From Notamacropus eugenii (taxonomy: Eukaryota; Chordata; Mammalia; Diprotodontia; Macropodidae), in contig NC_092875.1 in the NCBI RefSeq assembly GCF_028372415.1, positions 50,406,771 through 50,470,770 on the forward strand: a stretch of DNA of 64,000 nucleotides. The letters are read 5' to 3'. Within the stretch, counting starts at the first letter, position 1; every line of letters starts with the position of its first letter. Positions 11,395 through 23,880 of this stretch are shown here, piece by piece. The position numbers and the translations under genes were made by a program. Under the pieces are notes generated by a model. It saw nothing but the letters and a program-made list of their open reading frames with translations, was not told the origin of the DNA and ran no database searches.

Positions 11395-13720
11395 TCATAT
11401 GCTATTCTTTTTAAGTAATTTATTTATTTTTAGTTTTCAACATTCATTTCCACAAGATTTTGAATTCCAAATTTTTTCTCCATCTCTCCCCTCCACCCAC
11501 CCCAAGATAACATGCATTCTGATTACTGCTTCCTCCTTCTGCCCCCCCTTTTATCACACCCCTCCCTTCCCTTGTAGGGCAAGATAGATATCTATATCCT
11601 GTTACCTGTGTATCTTATTTCCCAGTTGCATGTGAAAACAATTTTTAACATTCGTTTTTAAAACTTTGAGTTCCAACTTCTCTCCCTCCCTCCCTCCCTA
11701 TCAATCCCTGCTGAGAAAGCAAGCAATTCGATATTTACATGTGTATTTATGCAAAATACTTCCATAAAAGTCATGTTGTGAAAGAATAACTATATTTCCT
11801 ATCCTGCCCCCCCCCCCATTTATTCTATGGTCTCTTTTGACCCTATCCCTCCTCAAAAGTATTTACTTATTTTATTTTTATTTTTAAGTGTTTACTTCTA
11901 ATTACCCCTTCCTCCCATTTGCCCTCCCTTCTATCCTCCCCCTCTGCTTATCCCCTTCTCCCCTACTTTCCTGTAGTGTGAGATAGATTTTCATAACAAA
12001 TTGAGTGTGAATGTTATTCCCTCCTTAAGCCAAATGTGAGAGTAACGTTCATTCTTTCTCTCTCACCTCCCCCTTCTCCCCCTCCATTGAAAAAAGTGTT
12101 TTCTTGCCTTCTCATGTGAGAGAGAATTTGCCCCATTCTCCTTCTTCCTTTCTCCTTCTCCCAACATATCCCTCTCTCACCCCTTAATTTTATTTTTTCA
12201 GATATCATCCCTTCCTATTCAACTCACCCTGTGCCCTCCTTCTATATGTATATAATTCCTCCAACTACCCTAATACTGAGAAAACTCTCAAGAGTTACAA
12301 ATATTATCTTTCCATGTAGGAATGTGAATAGTTTGACTTTAGCAAGTCCGTTATGATTCTCTTTCCTGTTTGCCTTTTCATGTTTCCCTTGATTCTTGTG
12401 TTTGGAAGTCAAATTTTCCATTCAGCTCTGGTCTTTTTATCAAGAATGCTTCAAAGTCCTCTATTTCATTGAATGACCATTTTCCCCCTGAAGTATCATA
12501 CTCAGTTTTTCTAGGTAGGTGATTTTTGGTTTTAATCCTTGTTCCTTTGACTTCTGCAATATCATATTGCAAGCCCCACAATCCCTTAATGTAGAAGTTG
12601 CTCTATCTTGTGTTATCCTGATTGTATATCCACACTACTCAAATTGTGTCTTTCTGGCTGTTTGCAATATTTTCTCCTTGACCTAGGAGTCTGACTGCAA
12701 TATTCCTAGGAGTTTGACTTTTGGGATCTCTTTCAGGAAGTGATAGGTGAATTCTTTCAATATTTACTTTGCCCTCTGGTTCTAGAATATTAGGGCAGTT
12801 TTCCTTGATAATTTCTTGAAAGATAATGTCCAGGCTCTTATTTTTGATCATGGCTTTCAGGTAGTCCCCAAATTTTTAAATTGTCTCTCTCTTGGATCTA
12901 TTTTCCAGGTCAGTTGTTTTTCCAATGAGATATTTCATATTGTCTGCAATTTTTTTATTCCTTTGGTTTTGATAATTTCTTGATTTTTCATAAAGTCATT
13001 AGCTTTCATCTGCTCCATTCTAATCTTTAAGGAATGATTTTCTTCAGTGAGCTTTTGGATCTCCTTTTCCATTTGGCCAATCCTGCTATTTAGGGCATTC
13101 TATAGTCTGATTCTTTTTCTGATTTTTGCTCATTTTCCCAGCTATTTACTTGACTTTTGAGTTCTTTGTCAAGTCTTTCTCTACTTCCACTGGGGTTGGG
13201 GTCCTGTCTGTCACTTGATCCCTCCATAATCTGTGAGGCTAGAGTTCCAAAATCAGTCACTACTATTGCCCCTGTCTCGTCCCTAGTACTATGGACTCCT
13301 CCTCCTCCACAGGCTCCTCCACATCCTCCACTACCCTGGAGCTACAGCCTATCCACTCTACTCTCTCACACAGGTCCCACAGGTTTCTTTCACTGACCTT
13401 CCAATTTTTCCTCTGAGTTTTGGGGGTTTGAAGACTGGAAACCACAACAGGTGCCTGAGATTCATTTCCCCAAGGCCTGTTCAGGTCCTGTCTGTGCCAG
13501 CGTGACCCATACTGGACAGCTCTGTGCTCCCAGCATGGCACAATAGACATTTCCCAATGACCTTCTAGGCTATCTTGGATTGGAGATTTGCTTCATTCTG
13601 TGGATTCTGCAGCTCCAGAATTTATTTAGAGTCATTTTTTACAGGTATTTGGCTGGATTTGCTGGGAAAGTGCTAGCAAGTCCATGCTGAAACTCTTCCA
13701 TCTTGGCTCTGCCCCCCAAA
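11395..13720 (-). mobile_element. HAL1 element, second copy
   Basis: Minus-strand 5' end at about 13,720 (agccaagatgg motif). A GC-richer leader runs 13,150-13,720. ORF1 remnants include ENCPNILEPEGKVNIERIH (about 12,745-12,800) and the C-terminal DFQTQESRE (12,378 area). The 3' untranslated region runs down to about 11,400 and ends in a motif like gttttcaacattcattt on the plus strand. No ORF2 is present. ORF1 is split by several frameshifts. It lies inside the provirus interior. Confidence 0.75.
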
Positions 13721-13739
13721 GATTGTTTTTTATTAGCTA

Positions 13740-15513
13740 AGAAGAACATACCCAATTTAATTAGCCTTATCACAATAACAAAGTTTATCAGGCCTTCACA
13801 AATTTACTTGGCATCTTTTCTTTCCTTTGTCTTTAAATATATTACTAGAGCTTATAAAAAATTATTACATTCTTGAATCTCACATTAGATAGTGAAAGTA
13901 GTAGTTCATAAACCTCCAAATTAACGTACATAAATATATCCTTAGATGAAACAGGCTTGAAAAATCGGAACCCCATTTTTTAAAAGGATTCTCATTTGCT
14001 CAATAGAAACTCTGCAACACAGAAACTTTTGCACAGAGTTTATAGGAAACTTTCATGTGAGAGGGAATTTGCCCCATTCTACTTCACCCTTTCTCCTTCT
14101 CCCAAGATATCTCTCTCACCCCTTAATTTTATTTTTTAGGTATCCCTTCCTATTCAACTCACCCTTTGCCCTCTGTCTATATGTATATAATTCCTCCAAC
14201 TACACTAATACTGAGAAAAATCTCAAGAGTTACAAATATGATCTTTCCGTGTTGGAATGTAAACAGTTCAACTTCAGTAAGTTTATCCTAATCCATTCAT
14301 TTTTCCCTATTTCTCTTGTACAATCTTAATCTAACATCTAGATTTTAAGAGAAATTGCTTTTTCAACAGTACTGCCAATACAGCTGTTTACCAAATTACA
14401 CAATTTAGCAATGTAACAATGCTTTAAAGATTATTGTTTTAGATCTCAAATACCCCATTATCAAATTAGGTCAGTGCATTTCTAAATCACCTTGCAAAGA
14501 GAATTAGTCATCTCATCATAAATATATTGAAACTATAACTTTAAACCACCTTATATATTTTCATCATAGCCAAGATTTCATATGAAAAATCTGCTATCAT
14601 AGTAAATATCAATATTATTATTATTACTTATTTATAACCAAATATAAGTTTCAGATGATCAAGTTTTTATCACATCCTTTTAAAAAATCAGTTCATATAA
14701 AACAAATTCAGATTAAAATTGCTTTAACACCTTTGTAGTTCACAACAGTCTCTCAAATTTCACAATCTAAGAGAACTTTAGAAATACAATACAATTTATA
14801 AATACAGTAATAACACAAACAATAAATTTCAGATGACATCAATTGCATTTCCAGATTATCACAGACAGAAATTATTGATCTTATTACTTTTGGTATTTAA
14901 AAAAACAAAGTTATCAGGTATGAAGCAATTACATTAAATTAGAAATATAATAATAATGTTGTGTCTAACATATGCCAGTCATTGTGTTAGGCATTCCACA
15001 ATCATTATATCATTTTGATCCCATAACAACAACCATTATTATTTTCCCTCCACAAATCTGGAGATGGGACAAACAGAGATAAAATTGCTTTCTAGATAAA
15101 ATAGCAACTGGAACAGAGAAATGTGGAGTTTAGCAAGAACAGAGGCAGGTTTCCAAGTGATGATAATTCTTGGTGTCAGGGCTTAGGGAATGCTCACCAC
15201 AGGCCCAATCCATCCACCTCTCCCTTGTCCCATAGCTGCAGAATTACTAAGCCTGGGGCAGTTTGATGCTGCTGGTGCAAGGTGGGAAGAATGTATAGAA
15301 AGTGGATGCTTTTCCCAAGTTTTGCCTAGAAGGGTGGGTTGCAAATTGAGCAGGGATACAGGGGACCAGGGTCACTCCCAATCTGTGATTGCTGCCCCTT
15401 CCCTCCTTTTGCCAGGTGGGGAAGTGGGAATTCAGTTTTCCTTACAATTCTGCATTCTCTTCTCTCAGTTTGATCTGGGGGAGGGAATGGGGAATGCTGA
15501 CCAATCAGGATTA
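13740..15513 (+). mobile_element. AT-rich LTR-element sequence, with a small HAL1 3' fragment
   Basis: Low-GC, non-coding sequence; large parts are the reverse complement of 30,480-31,450 (e.g. ctcaaatttcacaatctaag here, gattgtaaaatttgagag there). At 14,055-14,285 a minus-strand HAL1 3' fragment interrupts it. The right part (15,190-15,500) contains tttgccaggtggggaa, which is mirrored at about 34,375-34,395. Confidence 0.5.
14055..14285 (-). mobile_element. HAL1 3' fragment
   Basis: Matches the ORF1 end/3' UTR of the HAL1 copies: catgtgagagggaatttgcc, ccccttaattttatttttta and gagttacaaatatgatcttt. No leader or ORF1 body is present. Confidence 0.7.
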
Positions 15514-16369
15514 GAAGGAGGTATTTTATCTTTTTTTTTCTTTTTAAAAAATACATAATTTTTTATTTTTCAGTTCTTAACATTCACTTCCATAAGAATC
15601 TGAATTCAAAATTTTCTCCCTATCTCTTCCCACCCCCCATCTCAGGACAGCATGTACCCTATCCACCCCTTCCTCCAGTCTGTCGTCCCTTCTATCCACT
15701 CTTCTTCCATTCCCCTTCCCCTCTATTTCCCTGTAGGGGCAAAATAGAGTTCTACACTCTATTGCCTGTGTAGCTTAATTTCAAGTGGCATGCTAAAACA
15801 ATTTTTAACATTCATTCTTAAAGCTTTGAGTTCCACATTCTCTCCTTCACCATCCATCCTCACTGAGAAAACAAGCAATTCAATGTAGGCCATATATATG
15901 TAACAATGCAAAGTACTTCCATAATATTAATGTTGTAAAAGACTAACCACATTTCCCTCTGTCCTATCCTGTCCTTCACTTATTCCATTCTCTCCCTTGA
16001 CATGTCCTCCCACAATAACGTTTGCTTCTGATTATCCCTTTCCCCAATTGGCTCTCCCTTCTATTATCTTCCCTCTCCTATTCCCTTCCCCCTTGCCTTC
16101 CTGCAGGGTAAAATAGCTTTCCATATCAAATGGAGTGAGTGTTATTCCCTCCTTAAGCCAAATCCCATGAGAGTAAGACTCACTTATTTCCTTTCACCTC
16201 CCCCTTCTTCCCCTCCATTGTAGAAGCTCTTTTTTCCCTATTGTATGTGAGATGATTTGCTACATTCTACTTCTCCCTTTCTCTTACTCTTACTACATTC
16301 CATTCAACAGTAAATTTTATTTTTTAGGTATCCTCCCTTCATATTCAGCTCATCCTGTGACCTCTGTCT

Positions 16370-16465
16370 ATATACATATATATGTATATATACATACATA
16401 CATATGATATAATGTATATACACATATACACACATACTCATACACACCTACATGTATATATATTC
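16370..16465. repeat. (TATA/TACA)n simple repeat
   Basis: Degenerate tatatacatatatatgtata repeat inside the 3' UTR of the HAL1 copy. The other copies have only a short version at this place, so it expanded after insertion. Confidence 0.75.
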
Positions 16466-16499
16466 CCTGTAACTACCCTAATATTGATAAAGGTCTGAT

Positions 16500-17660
16500 G
16501 AGTTACAAATAACATCTTTCCATGTAGGAATGTAAGCAGTTCAACTTTAATGAGTTCGTTAAGGCTTCTCTTTCCTGTTTACCTTTTCCTGTTTCTCTTG
16601 ATTCTTGTATTTGAAAGTTAGATTTTCTATTCAACTCTTGTATTTTCAACAAGAATACTTGCAAATCCTTTATTTCATTGAAATTCCATTTTTTCCCCTG
16701 AAGTATTATGCTCAGTTTTGCTGGGCAGGTGATTTTTGGTTTTAATTCTATCTCCTTTGACCTCTGGAATATCAAACTCCAAGCCCTTTGATCCCTCAGT
16801 GTAGAAGCTGATAAATTCTGCATTATCCTGATTGCATTTCCACAATACTTGAACTGTTTCTTTCTGGCTGCTTGTAATATTTTCTCTTTGACCTAGGAAC
16901 TCTGGAATTTGACTACAATATTCCTATGAGTTTTTCTTTTTGGATCTCTTTCAGGAGTTGATCAGTGGATTCTTTCAATATTTATTTTACCATTGATTCT
17001 AGAATATCAGGGCAGTTTTCCTTGATAATTTCATGAAAGATGATGTCTAGGTTCTTTTATTGATCATGACTTTCAGGTAATCCCATAATTTTTAAATTGT
17101 CTCTCCTGGATCTATTTTCTTGGTCCGTTGTTTTTCCAATGAGATATTTCAAATCGTCTTCTATTTTTTCATTCTTTTGGTTTCTCACAAAGTCATTACC
17201 TTCCAACTTCTCCATTCTAATTTTTAAAGAACTGTTTCCTTCAGTGAGCTTTTGAAACTCCTTTTCCATTTTGCTAATTCTGCTTTTTAAAGCATTCTTC
17301 TCTTCTCTGGCTTTTTGGACCTCTTTTGCCATTTGGTTTAGTCTATTTTTAAAGGTGTTATTTTCTTCAGCATTGTTTAGCAAGCTGTTGACTCACTTTT
17401 CATGATTTTCTTGCATTGCTCTCATTTCTCTTCCCAATTTTTCCTCCATGTCTCTTACTTGATTTTCAAAATTCTTTTAGAGCTCTTTCATAGTCTGATT
17501 CTACTGCATATTTTTTGGAGGTTTTGGATGCAGAAATCTTGACTTTCATGTCTTCCTCTGATGGTATGCTTTATTCTTCCTCATCCAAAAGGATGGAAGA
17601 AAATACCTTTTTTACCAAGAAAACAACCTTCTATAGTCTTATTTTTCCCCCTTTTTGGAC
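16500..17660 (-). pseudogene. HAL1 ORF1 protein, third copy, broken
   Basis: The segment 17,057-17,383 encodes about 108 uninterrupted residues of coiled coil joined to the ORF1p signature NRSRRDNLKIMGLPESHDQ. A second open segment at 16,503-16,823 holds the C-terminal domain ending near SYMERCY. Between them and at the N-terminus frames shift or stop. Confidence 0.7.
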
Positions 17661-18409
17661 ATTTTCCCAGACAGTTACTTGACTTTGAAGTCCTTTGTCA
17701 AGTGGACTAGGGAACTGTAAGTTCTCAGTTCCTCCAAGGTGGCACAATCAAGGGAGAGGAGTTTACTCCTCCCCTGGCCTGTGTTCTGGTATGGGAGAAA
17801 ACACAAGTACTCTTTTCTGCCCTGAAACTGTGAGTAGGATTCCCTCTCCAGAGCCTCCACCAGCTCCACCAGGCTAGTGCACCTCCTCACTCTAGGACTG
17901 CCACTCAGGACTGAAAACCAAATCAGGCATTTGATTCTCCAAGGGTCTTTAGGCCGAGTGCTCCAAAAGTGGATGGTGCTGTTGCAGTGGCTGCTGCCAT
18001 CCTGGGTCCAGGGTTGGGGCCAGACTGCCCATCCCTTTCACCCAGGTGAAAGAGTTTTCTCATTGTCCTTTGAAGCTGTCTTTGGCGATTGTGGGTTGGG
18101 AAATCTGGAAACCACAGCTGCTACCCGTGATTTTGTGTCCTGAAACCTGCTCCAGTCCTGTCCCTGCTGCATGGCCAAAGCTGGGCTGTGCTCTGCTCTG
18201 AACCTGATGTGATAGACCTTTCCTGTCTGCCTTCCAGGCTGTCTTGGGCTGGAAATCTCTTTCACCCTGTCGTTTTGTGGCTTCTACTGCTCTACAATTT
18301 GTAAAGGGTCATTTTTACAGGTATTTTATGGGCATGGGGAGCTACAGCAGGTCTGTCTTTCTACTTTGCCATCTTGGTTCTGTCTCCCCAGGGAGGAGGT
18401 GTTTTTAGC

Positions 18410-19288
18410 ATCATGAGTTCCTGGAGTGCCCCCAGTCTCAGGAGTTTTTTCCCATCATTCCAAATGATCAATTTCTAAACTTCTAATGGTTAATCTCAAA
18501 ACCTTCAGGATCTGCTAAGATATTTTTATCTGTATCTAACTTTTCAGTGTAGGATGGCCAGACAAGGAACCACAAGGAAAAGAACCTCACAGTTCTTAGA
18601 AGCCCTTAGAAGTCTCTGGCTGCCTGTATTTTAAATCTGACAAGGTAATAGACTCATTCACAGCATACATGATGCAGACACAGAGACACACACTGATGGA
18701 CAAACTGACAGGACAAATACAAACAGAGGAAACCATTAATGACAAGGAGAGGGGGAATTAGAAGTTTGTTAGAAACCCCCATCATGAATTGGTTATTCTA
18801 GATGTTTTGTAGGCCTTTAAATTTAATTTGGTTTTAAGACAAAGTCAGTTTGAGCAGTCAAAATAGCTCTATTGTGGCCAACATAGTTTGGGGCTACCTT
18901 TAATTACCTGATACTAGCATTGGCAAGTTTGGTACATATAAGAGGTGATGATATTGTTAGCCAGATTTTTACATTGTTAGCTAGATTTCTAATTTTAGTT
19001 TCTGATTGACCCATAGTTAATTTTCATAGATTGATTCTCAAAGGAGATCTAATTAATCCAAAGTGATTTAATGCTACTTAGTCCCCTCCCTCAACCTAGC
19101 TTAAAGGGAATTGTAGACTTCATCCAAACTACTGGGAGTCCTTTGGAAGCTTGGAATAGGGGTACTCAAATGACCCCAGGAAAGACTCCAGGAAAAATGG
19201 GTCTAGAGGCACCTGAGTCCTTAGCATTCATGAGGTGGACTGTTTCTTTCTCCTACTCCATGAGTTCCATCTGAAGTCACCAGCACCA
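18410..19288 (-). mobile_element. Leader/5' interior of the provirus
   Basis: Between the HAL1 insertion and the 5' LTR. No coding sequence is recognised. Minus strand next to the LTR (about 19,268-19,288) reads tggtgctggtgacttcagat, which has the initial TGG and rough pattern of a tRNA primer-binding site and most resembles the tRNA-His type. That reading is tentative. Confidence 0.45.
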
Positions 19289-19867
19289 TAACTGTTTGTT
19301 TAAAAGAGGCAAACAATTTAGGTGGCATAAAAATTCATATTGTTTCTTCCCTTAAAGCTACCTGAAACTAGCAAACTTATATGTAGGAGGAGCCAGAATG
19401 TGAATTCTGACTGTCTGATCAAAAGAATGAGAAGGCTTAAATACATTTTAGAACAATCCCAACTGAGGACTCAAATTCATGACATCCATATATGTGTAAC
19501 CATAGTATGAGAAAGGAATTTTCTTAATTGAATAGGTAAATACAATAAGATAAGAGAATTGACAAAATGTCCATTGAAATTACAACCCAGGATGTCTATG
19601 CTTTCTTTACCATGAACATGATGTAACAAAGTATATGTCCATAAAATGTTAAGATAAAAAAGTCCCCCTATTCAAGATAATGCCTTGGGTTAAAGTGCCT
19701 TGTTCTGGTCAGCTTCATCTTGCCTTGCTGACACAGGAAGAGGCATTCTTTTTCGAGTTTACTCAGAAACCAAAGCAGGGATATCTATTAGGCTGAGGGG
19801 CTTCTTCTGGTTGATTAATTAAGGCTCTGGCTGTTATTGAGATTCACATGATATTAAATAGTTATCA
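19289..19867 (-). repeat. 5' LTR of the provirus
   Basis: Ends gttatca on the plus strand, directly followed by acctaaatgacag, the same flank as after the solo LTR at 62,450. It is homologous throughout to the LTRs at 8,400 and 61,867. It shares a segment (gaattctgactgtctga) with the solo LTR that the LTR at 8,400 lacks. Confidence 0.75.
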
Positions 19868-19931
19868 ACCTAAATGACAGCTCACACAAGGGACAAGTGA
19901 ACACTGAAATTGTGTTGTTGATTTCGCACAG

Positions 19932-20086
19932 GTAGAGCTGACTCTGCATTAACGGAGATCTGCAGCTGAATGCCCTGCAGCAGGAGCACCTGGACCTCAT
20001 CAAGCAGCTCACCCTGAGCCCAGGAGACTCTGCACACCCGGAAGCAGGTTCTCAGCAAGCTGCAGGCCTGCTATGAGGAGCTGCAT
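19932..20086 (+). pseudogene. GOLGA3: GOLGA3-like exon, truncated at its 3' end
   Basis: After an acceptor (gatttcgcacag) it encodes a degraded match to LTLHQRDVQLDALQQEHLDL of golgin A3. An in-frame stop falls in the HQRD region (cattaacgg) and a frameshift lies at the SQETLH segment. Homology to the second copy at 62,538 stops at ggagctgcat (20,086), where unrelated repeat sequence begins, so the exon's 3' half and donor are lost. Confidence 0.85.
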
Positions 20087-20189
20087 TAAAAATGTTTGAG
20101 GAAGAGAATGACATGACTTTACCTATGCCTTAGAAAGATGAATTTGGCAACTCTTCTAAGCCTTAGATGCAATGACCCCACTAATAGTC

Positions 20190-20705
20190 ATGTACTCCAA
20201 GGCATTCAAAGGTAGAAAAGTCACATATCTAACTGGAATATTCACAGGAACACTTTTTTTTTTTTTTTTTGTGGTAGCCATAAAAACTGGAAACAGTGTA
20301 TGCCCATCAATTGAGCAACGACCGAACAAAAAGTAGTGTGTTAATGTACATTGGAGTAGCATTTGTATTCTAAGAATAGAAAGTGTAGAAAGATTCATGT
20401 GAACTGATGCAGAGCAAAAGAACATCATACACAAGGACTCCACAGTGTGGGTAAAAAAGTAATATTTAAAAACATTTGAACTCAAGTCAAAGTAATGACT
20501 AATATTGGTTCCAGAGGACAGTGAGTGAAACACACTTCCCTCCTTCCAGTAGAGAAGCAGGGGACCAACCACAGGTATGGAACTTTGCCTATATTTTCAG
20601 ACATACCCACTGGTTTGACTGGTTTTGCTTGACTCTTTTTTACAAAGCAAGATTCTCTGGCGATGAACAGTATACTGGGAAAAGAATAAGATATCAATAA
20701 AATTT
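20190..20705 (+). mobile_element. L1 3'-end fragment
   Basis: Has the L1 text tgcccatcaattgagcaacg, a run of T before gtggtagcc, and gaactgatgcagagcaaaag, all near the end of ORF2/3' UTR in mammalian L1. It lies in an intron of the GOLGA3 pseudogene, downstream of the truncated exon. Confidence 0.7.
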
Positions 20706-20714
20706 TATAGATGT

Positions 20715-21010
20715 CAATTTGTCAGCTTTGTGGAAGACAAGATTGGAGAAGGGGATGGCTGGAAGCAGGGAAAGCAATTAAAAGGCTTATGAAATAGTCC
20801 AGGTGAGAGGTAATGAGGCCCCAGATAAGGTTGGCCTTGTGTTGGAGAGAGGAAAGGGATGATAGAAGTCAATTGGACAGGAATTTTCCACTGATCAAAT
20901 CTAGGTGTGAGGCAAAGGGGAGGGGAGAGCTAGGATTCCTCAAGGTTGCAAGGGAACCTGGGAGACTGGAAGGATAGGATAAGATAGTCTTTGAGAATTA
21001 TTCTTCATGC
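20715..21010 (+). repeat. Unnamed interspersed repeat in GOLGA3 intron
   Basis: Text such as tgaaatagtccaggtgagag recurs near 40,050 and 63,870 (gcagtgatccaaatgtgagg-type sequence). It is a dispersed repeat of unknown class; no coding sequence. Confidence 0.5.
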
Positions 21011-21114
21011 TTGACTGCATAAAAATAGACTTGGATGGTGGTTCTTTGGACTGAAAGTCTCCCTAGATCCCAAGGGCTATTGTAACAGAGTGTTATCTGT
21101 ATTTCCTGTCCCAG

Positions 21115-21194
21115 GTGGAAAACCTGCAGCAAGAAAACATTGCTCTGAAAAAAACAGACTCAGAAAGTGAAGGGGCAGTTTCTTCAATAAAAGG
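21115..21194 (+). pseudogene. GOLGA3: GOLGA3-like small exon
   Basis: Acceptor cctgtcccag, donor gtagag. It starts VENLQQENIALKK, matching golgin A3 VEHLQQETAALKK. After that a one-base shift is needed to follow the family (KIKEQFLQQK region) and that frame holds a stop, so the exon is broken. Confidence 0.8.
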
Positions 21195-21485
21195 TAGAGT
21201 GATGCTCATCAGCAGTTCCTTGGAAAGAAAGGGAAAATTCATATTGATGCAACACAGTTTGTAGATACAAGCATTACCTTTTAGCTGATCTTGAAGACAG
21301 ATTTTTAACCCTTGACTTGGTTTTCTTAAAATATATTTTTAAACTTTATCACAAGTTCCTCCTAAAAGAAGTTGTTTATAAAGCTTGAGCATGGAAACTA
21401 TTGAAACTAGGATTTTTAATTAAGAAAAGTCACCTTAGACACCCTATTCTAAGAACATTGTGTAATTCTAGTATGTCCTAGTAAG

Positions 21486-21754
21486 TGATGGTGGAAGTGT
21501 ACCAGAGGGATGCAAGTTCCAAGGACCAGCTGGTCAGAGAATTGAAAACCACCAAGAAAAGACTGGACTTGGAGATGAAAAATCAGAGGCAGTAATTAAT
21601 CAGACTTCAGGGTGAAAAGAAGTCCATGGAAGTGGAACATTCCAAGTTACAGAAGGATGTGTTCCAAGTCCAATGGGAAATGACCAACCTCAAAGGACAG
21701 CTCCAGCTAGTGCAGAGAGAAGGGGATAAAATGGAAAGACAGTTACAGATCTGG
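21486..21754 (+). pseudogene. GOLGA3: GOLGA3-like exon
   Basis: Encodes VMVEVYQRDASSKDQL-like sequence and downstream VQWEMTNLKGQLQLVQREGD, matching the golgin A3 segment VMVEAYRRDATSKDQL to HLQSAQKERDEM. An in-frame stop (cagtaattaat, about 21,592) interrupts it and the acceptor is weak (gtaag before the exon). The donor is gtggta. Confidence 0.85.
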
Positions 21755-22153
21755 GTGGTACTGAAAGAGTAATCTTATCAGGATGTCTAACTTGATCATT
21801 GCAGCTACCAAGAGATCTTTCACAGGTATTCAATTCCTTGGCTCCTCCAATGTGTCTTATTTTAAGAATAGGTCCTCAGAGATAGGACTCTCAACACTGC
21901 AGGTAGCAAGTATCCACAGAGGAAAAACTTTAACAGCTGAAACAGCAGATGGCCCCCAAATAACTTTTTATCACCTCTGTATATGTAGGTGCTCATGTAT
22001 CCTTCAGTGAACCTGGAGGCATGATGTTCACTCCAGTTAGCAGATCCCTGTCCAGATAGCATCTCCTACCATAAAGCCGGCCACAGAGTAGACTGAAAGA
22101 CGGTTCCTTTCCAAACTTCTCACATTTTATTGTCTACTTCTTTCATTTTCTAG

Positions 22154-22248
22154 TCTTTGCAGTTTGACAGAGAACAAATGCTGTTTCTTACAGAGGTGAA
22201 TGAGGTGTTGAAACAACAACTAGAACAAATGCAGCTAGAGGCAAGGAA
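22154..22248 (+). pseudogene. GOLGA3: GOLGA3-like exon, still open
   Basis: Strong acceptor (tttcattttctag) and consensus donor gtaagt. Open throughout: SLQFDREQMLFLTEVNEVLK and on to QLEQMQLEAR, matching golgin A3 SLQFDKEQMVAVTEANEALK. Coiled-coil heptads are kept. Confidence 0.9.
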
Positions 22249-22369
22249 GTAAGTATGACCCTGAAGGTGATGACTTAGCCCCTCAGGGCCTGGTGCTTGG
22301 GTGACGCATGCACAAAAGTTTAGCACATGCCAATGTTCATGTGGATGTGGTTTCGTCACAAGTAGTTCT

Positions 22370-22480
22370 TCTTAATTTATATACCTATATGTGAACAGAT
22401 ACCTATGCCTACCTATATATACATATAGATATTTAGGTATGTATGTGTAGTCCTCCACATTTGGAAATGTAGACACATAT
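22370..22480. repeat. AT-rich simple repeat
   Basis: Degenerate tatatacatatagatattt sequence in an intron. The rest of 22,480-23,880 holds intron sequence with one MIR fragment and nothing else recognised. Confidence 0.6.
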
Positions 22481-23089
22481 ATACATGCTTCAGTGCTTTG
22501 ATGATTCTGTGATCTCATATATGAACTTTCTTCCATAAGTACAAAATGTCACACCACATGCACCTTCTTATTCTGTATACTTCTTCCATCCACTCATATA
22601 TAAAAATCCATGAAAGAGAATAAAGCCTTTCTCTAGATTTTAGTTTTTTAAACATTTTTGTGTATGCATCATTTGTTCTCATGCTTGTTAGGTATATACT
22701 TGTCCTTGTGAACAAGGAAAAAGTTTGCAAGCCCACAAAACTTTTATTAACCTGTTTTTCTGCCCAGAATATGCACAAACCCTAAAGGAAATTGACACTT
22801 TTACATTATTCCAGTCTGGGTCAATACCTATTTCAGAGCGGATAAACTGGGGATCTGTTGCTTGCATTGTGAAAGTTTCCACAACTCAACCAAAGGAATT
22901 GATTCACAGCCTTGGCAAATGGAAAGCTTTCCTAGTACATTTAAAGTTCATTTTGCAAAAATCCTGCTTGTGCCCTGTTTTGGGGTAGTCATTCTCTTTC
23001 ACAGAATGGCAGACAATAACCTGCAGGTAGAAATGGCAGAAGGTTAAGCTCAGCTACCCAGACATTATCTTTTAGATTTCAAATCACAC

Positions 23090-23215
23090 TTTTTAATCAG
23101 AGAATGTCTGAGTCAGAAGCAGCTTTAGACTTCACCTCTCTAATCCCTCCTTTTTCAGTTGAGGACCAAAAAAGGGCAATTGACTTGGTCAACTCATGGC
23201 ATACTGCCTGTCAAG
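23090..23215 (-). mobile_element. MIR-type SINE fragment
   Basis: Weak match to the MIR body (cagttgaggaccaaaaaagg, caattgacttggtcaactca). Intronic. The orientation call is uncertain. Confidence 0.45.
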
Positions 23216-23880
23216 GATGCTTGTAATGGAATGGGAGGAGCTCATCCAATATTTGTGCTTTTTTCTTTAAATTATTTTTAAAAATAAATTTATTACTTTT
23301 ATTTTAAACATTAAGCATCTTTATTTTAACATGTGTTTTTAACATTTAACTAATTTTTTAAATTTTGATTTCTGAATTCTCTCTCACTTCTCCATTCATT
23401 TGGGAGTCAAGAAATGGGATATCAATCACACATGTGAAGTCATACAATGTTTATTTCTATATTACATATGTTGCTCCCATGATCTTTCAATGACACCATA
23501 CATTCTCTTCAGCCTGGCATGGAATATGAATTGATTCATTGCTGTGATTCAGGGGGGAAAGTGACCAGTTTTTTTGGTTTGTAAGGAGAGGGAGTTTTCC
23601 CCTAATTTCACAGGACCCTTCCCAAGGTGCTCTGAGAAGAGGAAAATTCAGATTGAAACCTTGGAACACCTTGCAAGTCTTCTCATTGGTTTAGTAAGTT
23701 GTTCTTTGTCACTTCTTCTCTGGGACTTTGGACTTCATCATATTGTGACAAGAGTTAGCTCTAGACACCTGTGAGGTTCCTTCCAAACTCTTAAGTTATA
23801 TGAAGTTAAAACATTTTATTTCATTTCAATATTTGGTGGTTTTTAAGCTCGAATTTTTTCTCTCCTTTACTTTGCTCCAG

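Larger units (their letters stand above)
15531..18391 (-). mobile_element. HAL1 element, third copy, near full length
   Basis: Complete layout on the minus strand: 5' end near 18,390 (accaagatgg), leader to about 17,660, ORF1 from about 17,640 to 16,500, then about 1 kb of 3' UTR to 15,531. Imperfect target-site duplications flank it (gaaggaggtattttatc at 15,514-15,530, ggaggaggtgtttttagc at 18,392-18,409). ORF1 remnants are among the better preserved here, with a Lys/Glu coiled coil (LTEGNSSLKIRMEKLEGNDF) and TTDQENRSRRDNLKIMGLPE. ORF2 is absent. Confidence 0.8.
8400..19867 (-). mobile_element. Endogenous retrovirus provirus fossil (ERV1-like) with nested insertions
   Basis: Two related LTRs, 8,400-8,961 and about 19,289-19,867, share orientation and flank about 10.3 kb. 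A polypurine tract abuts the left LTR on its inner side and a primer-binding-like site abuts the right LTR, both as expected for a minus-strand provirus. Pol/env-like remnants lie next to the 3' LTR. The interior also holds at least two HAL1 insertions and AT-rich LTR-element sequence. The paralogous block at 61,867-62,450 carries only a solo LTR. It is old and thoroughly broken. Confidence 0.7.

Noticed and set aside
16370-16465. Palindromic TATA-rich tract as a possible regulatory site or origin
   Set aside because: Simple repeat inside a HAL1 3' UTR, with no other signal.
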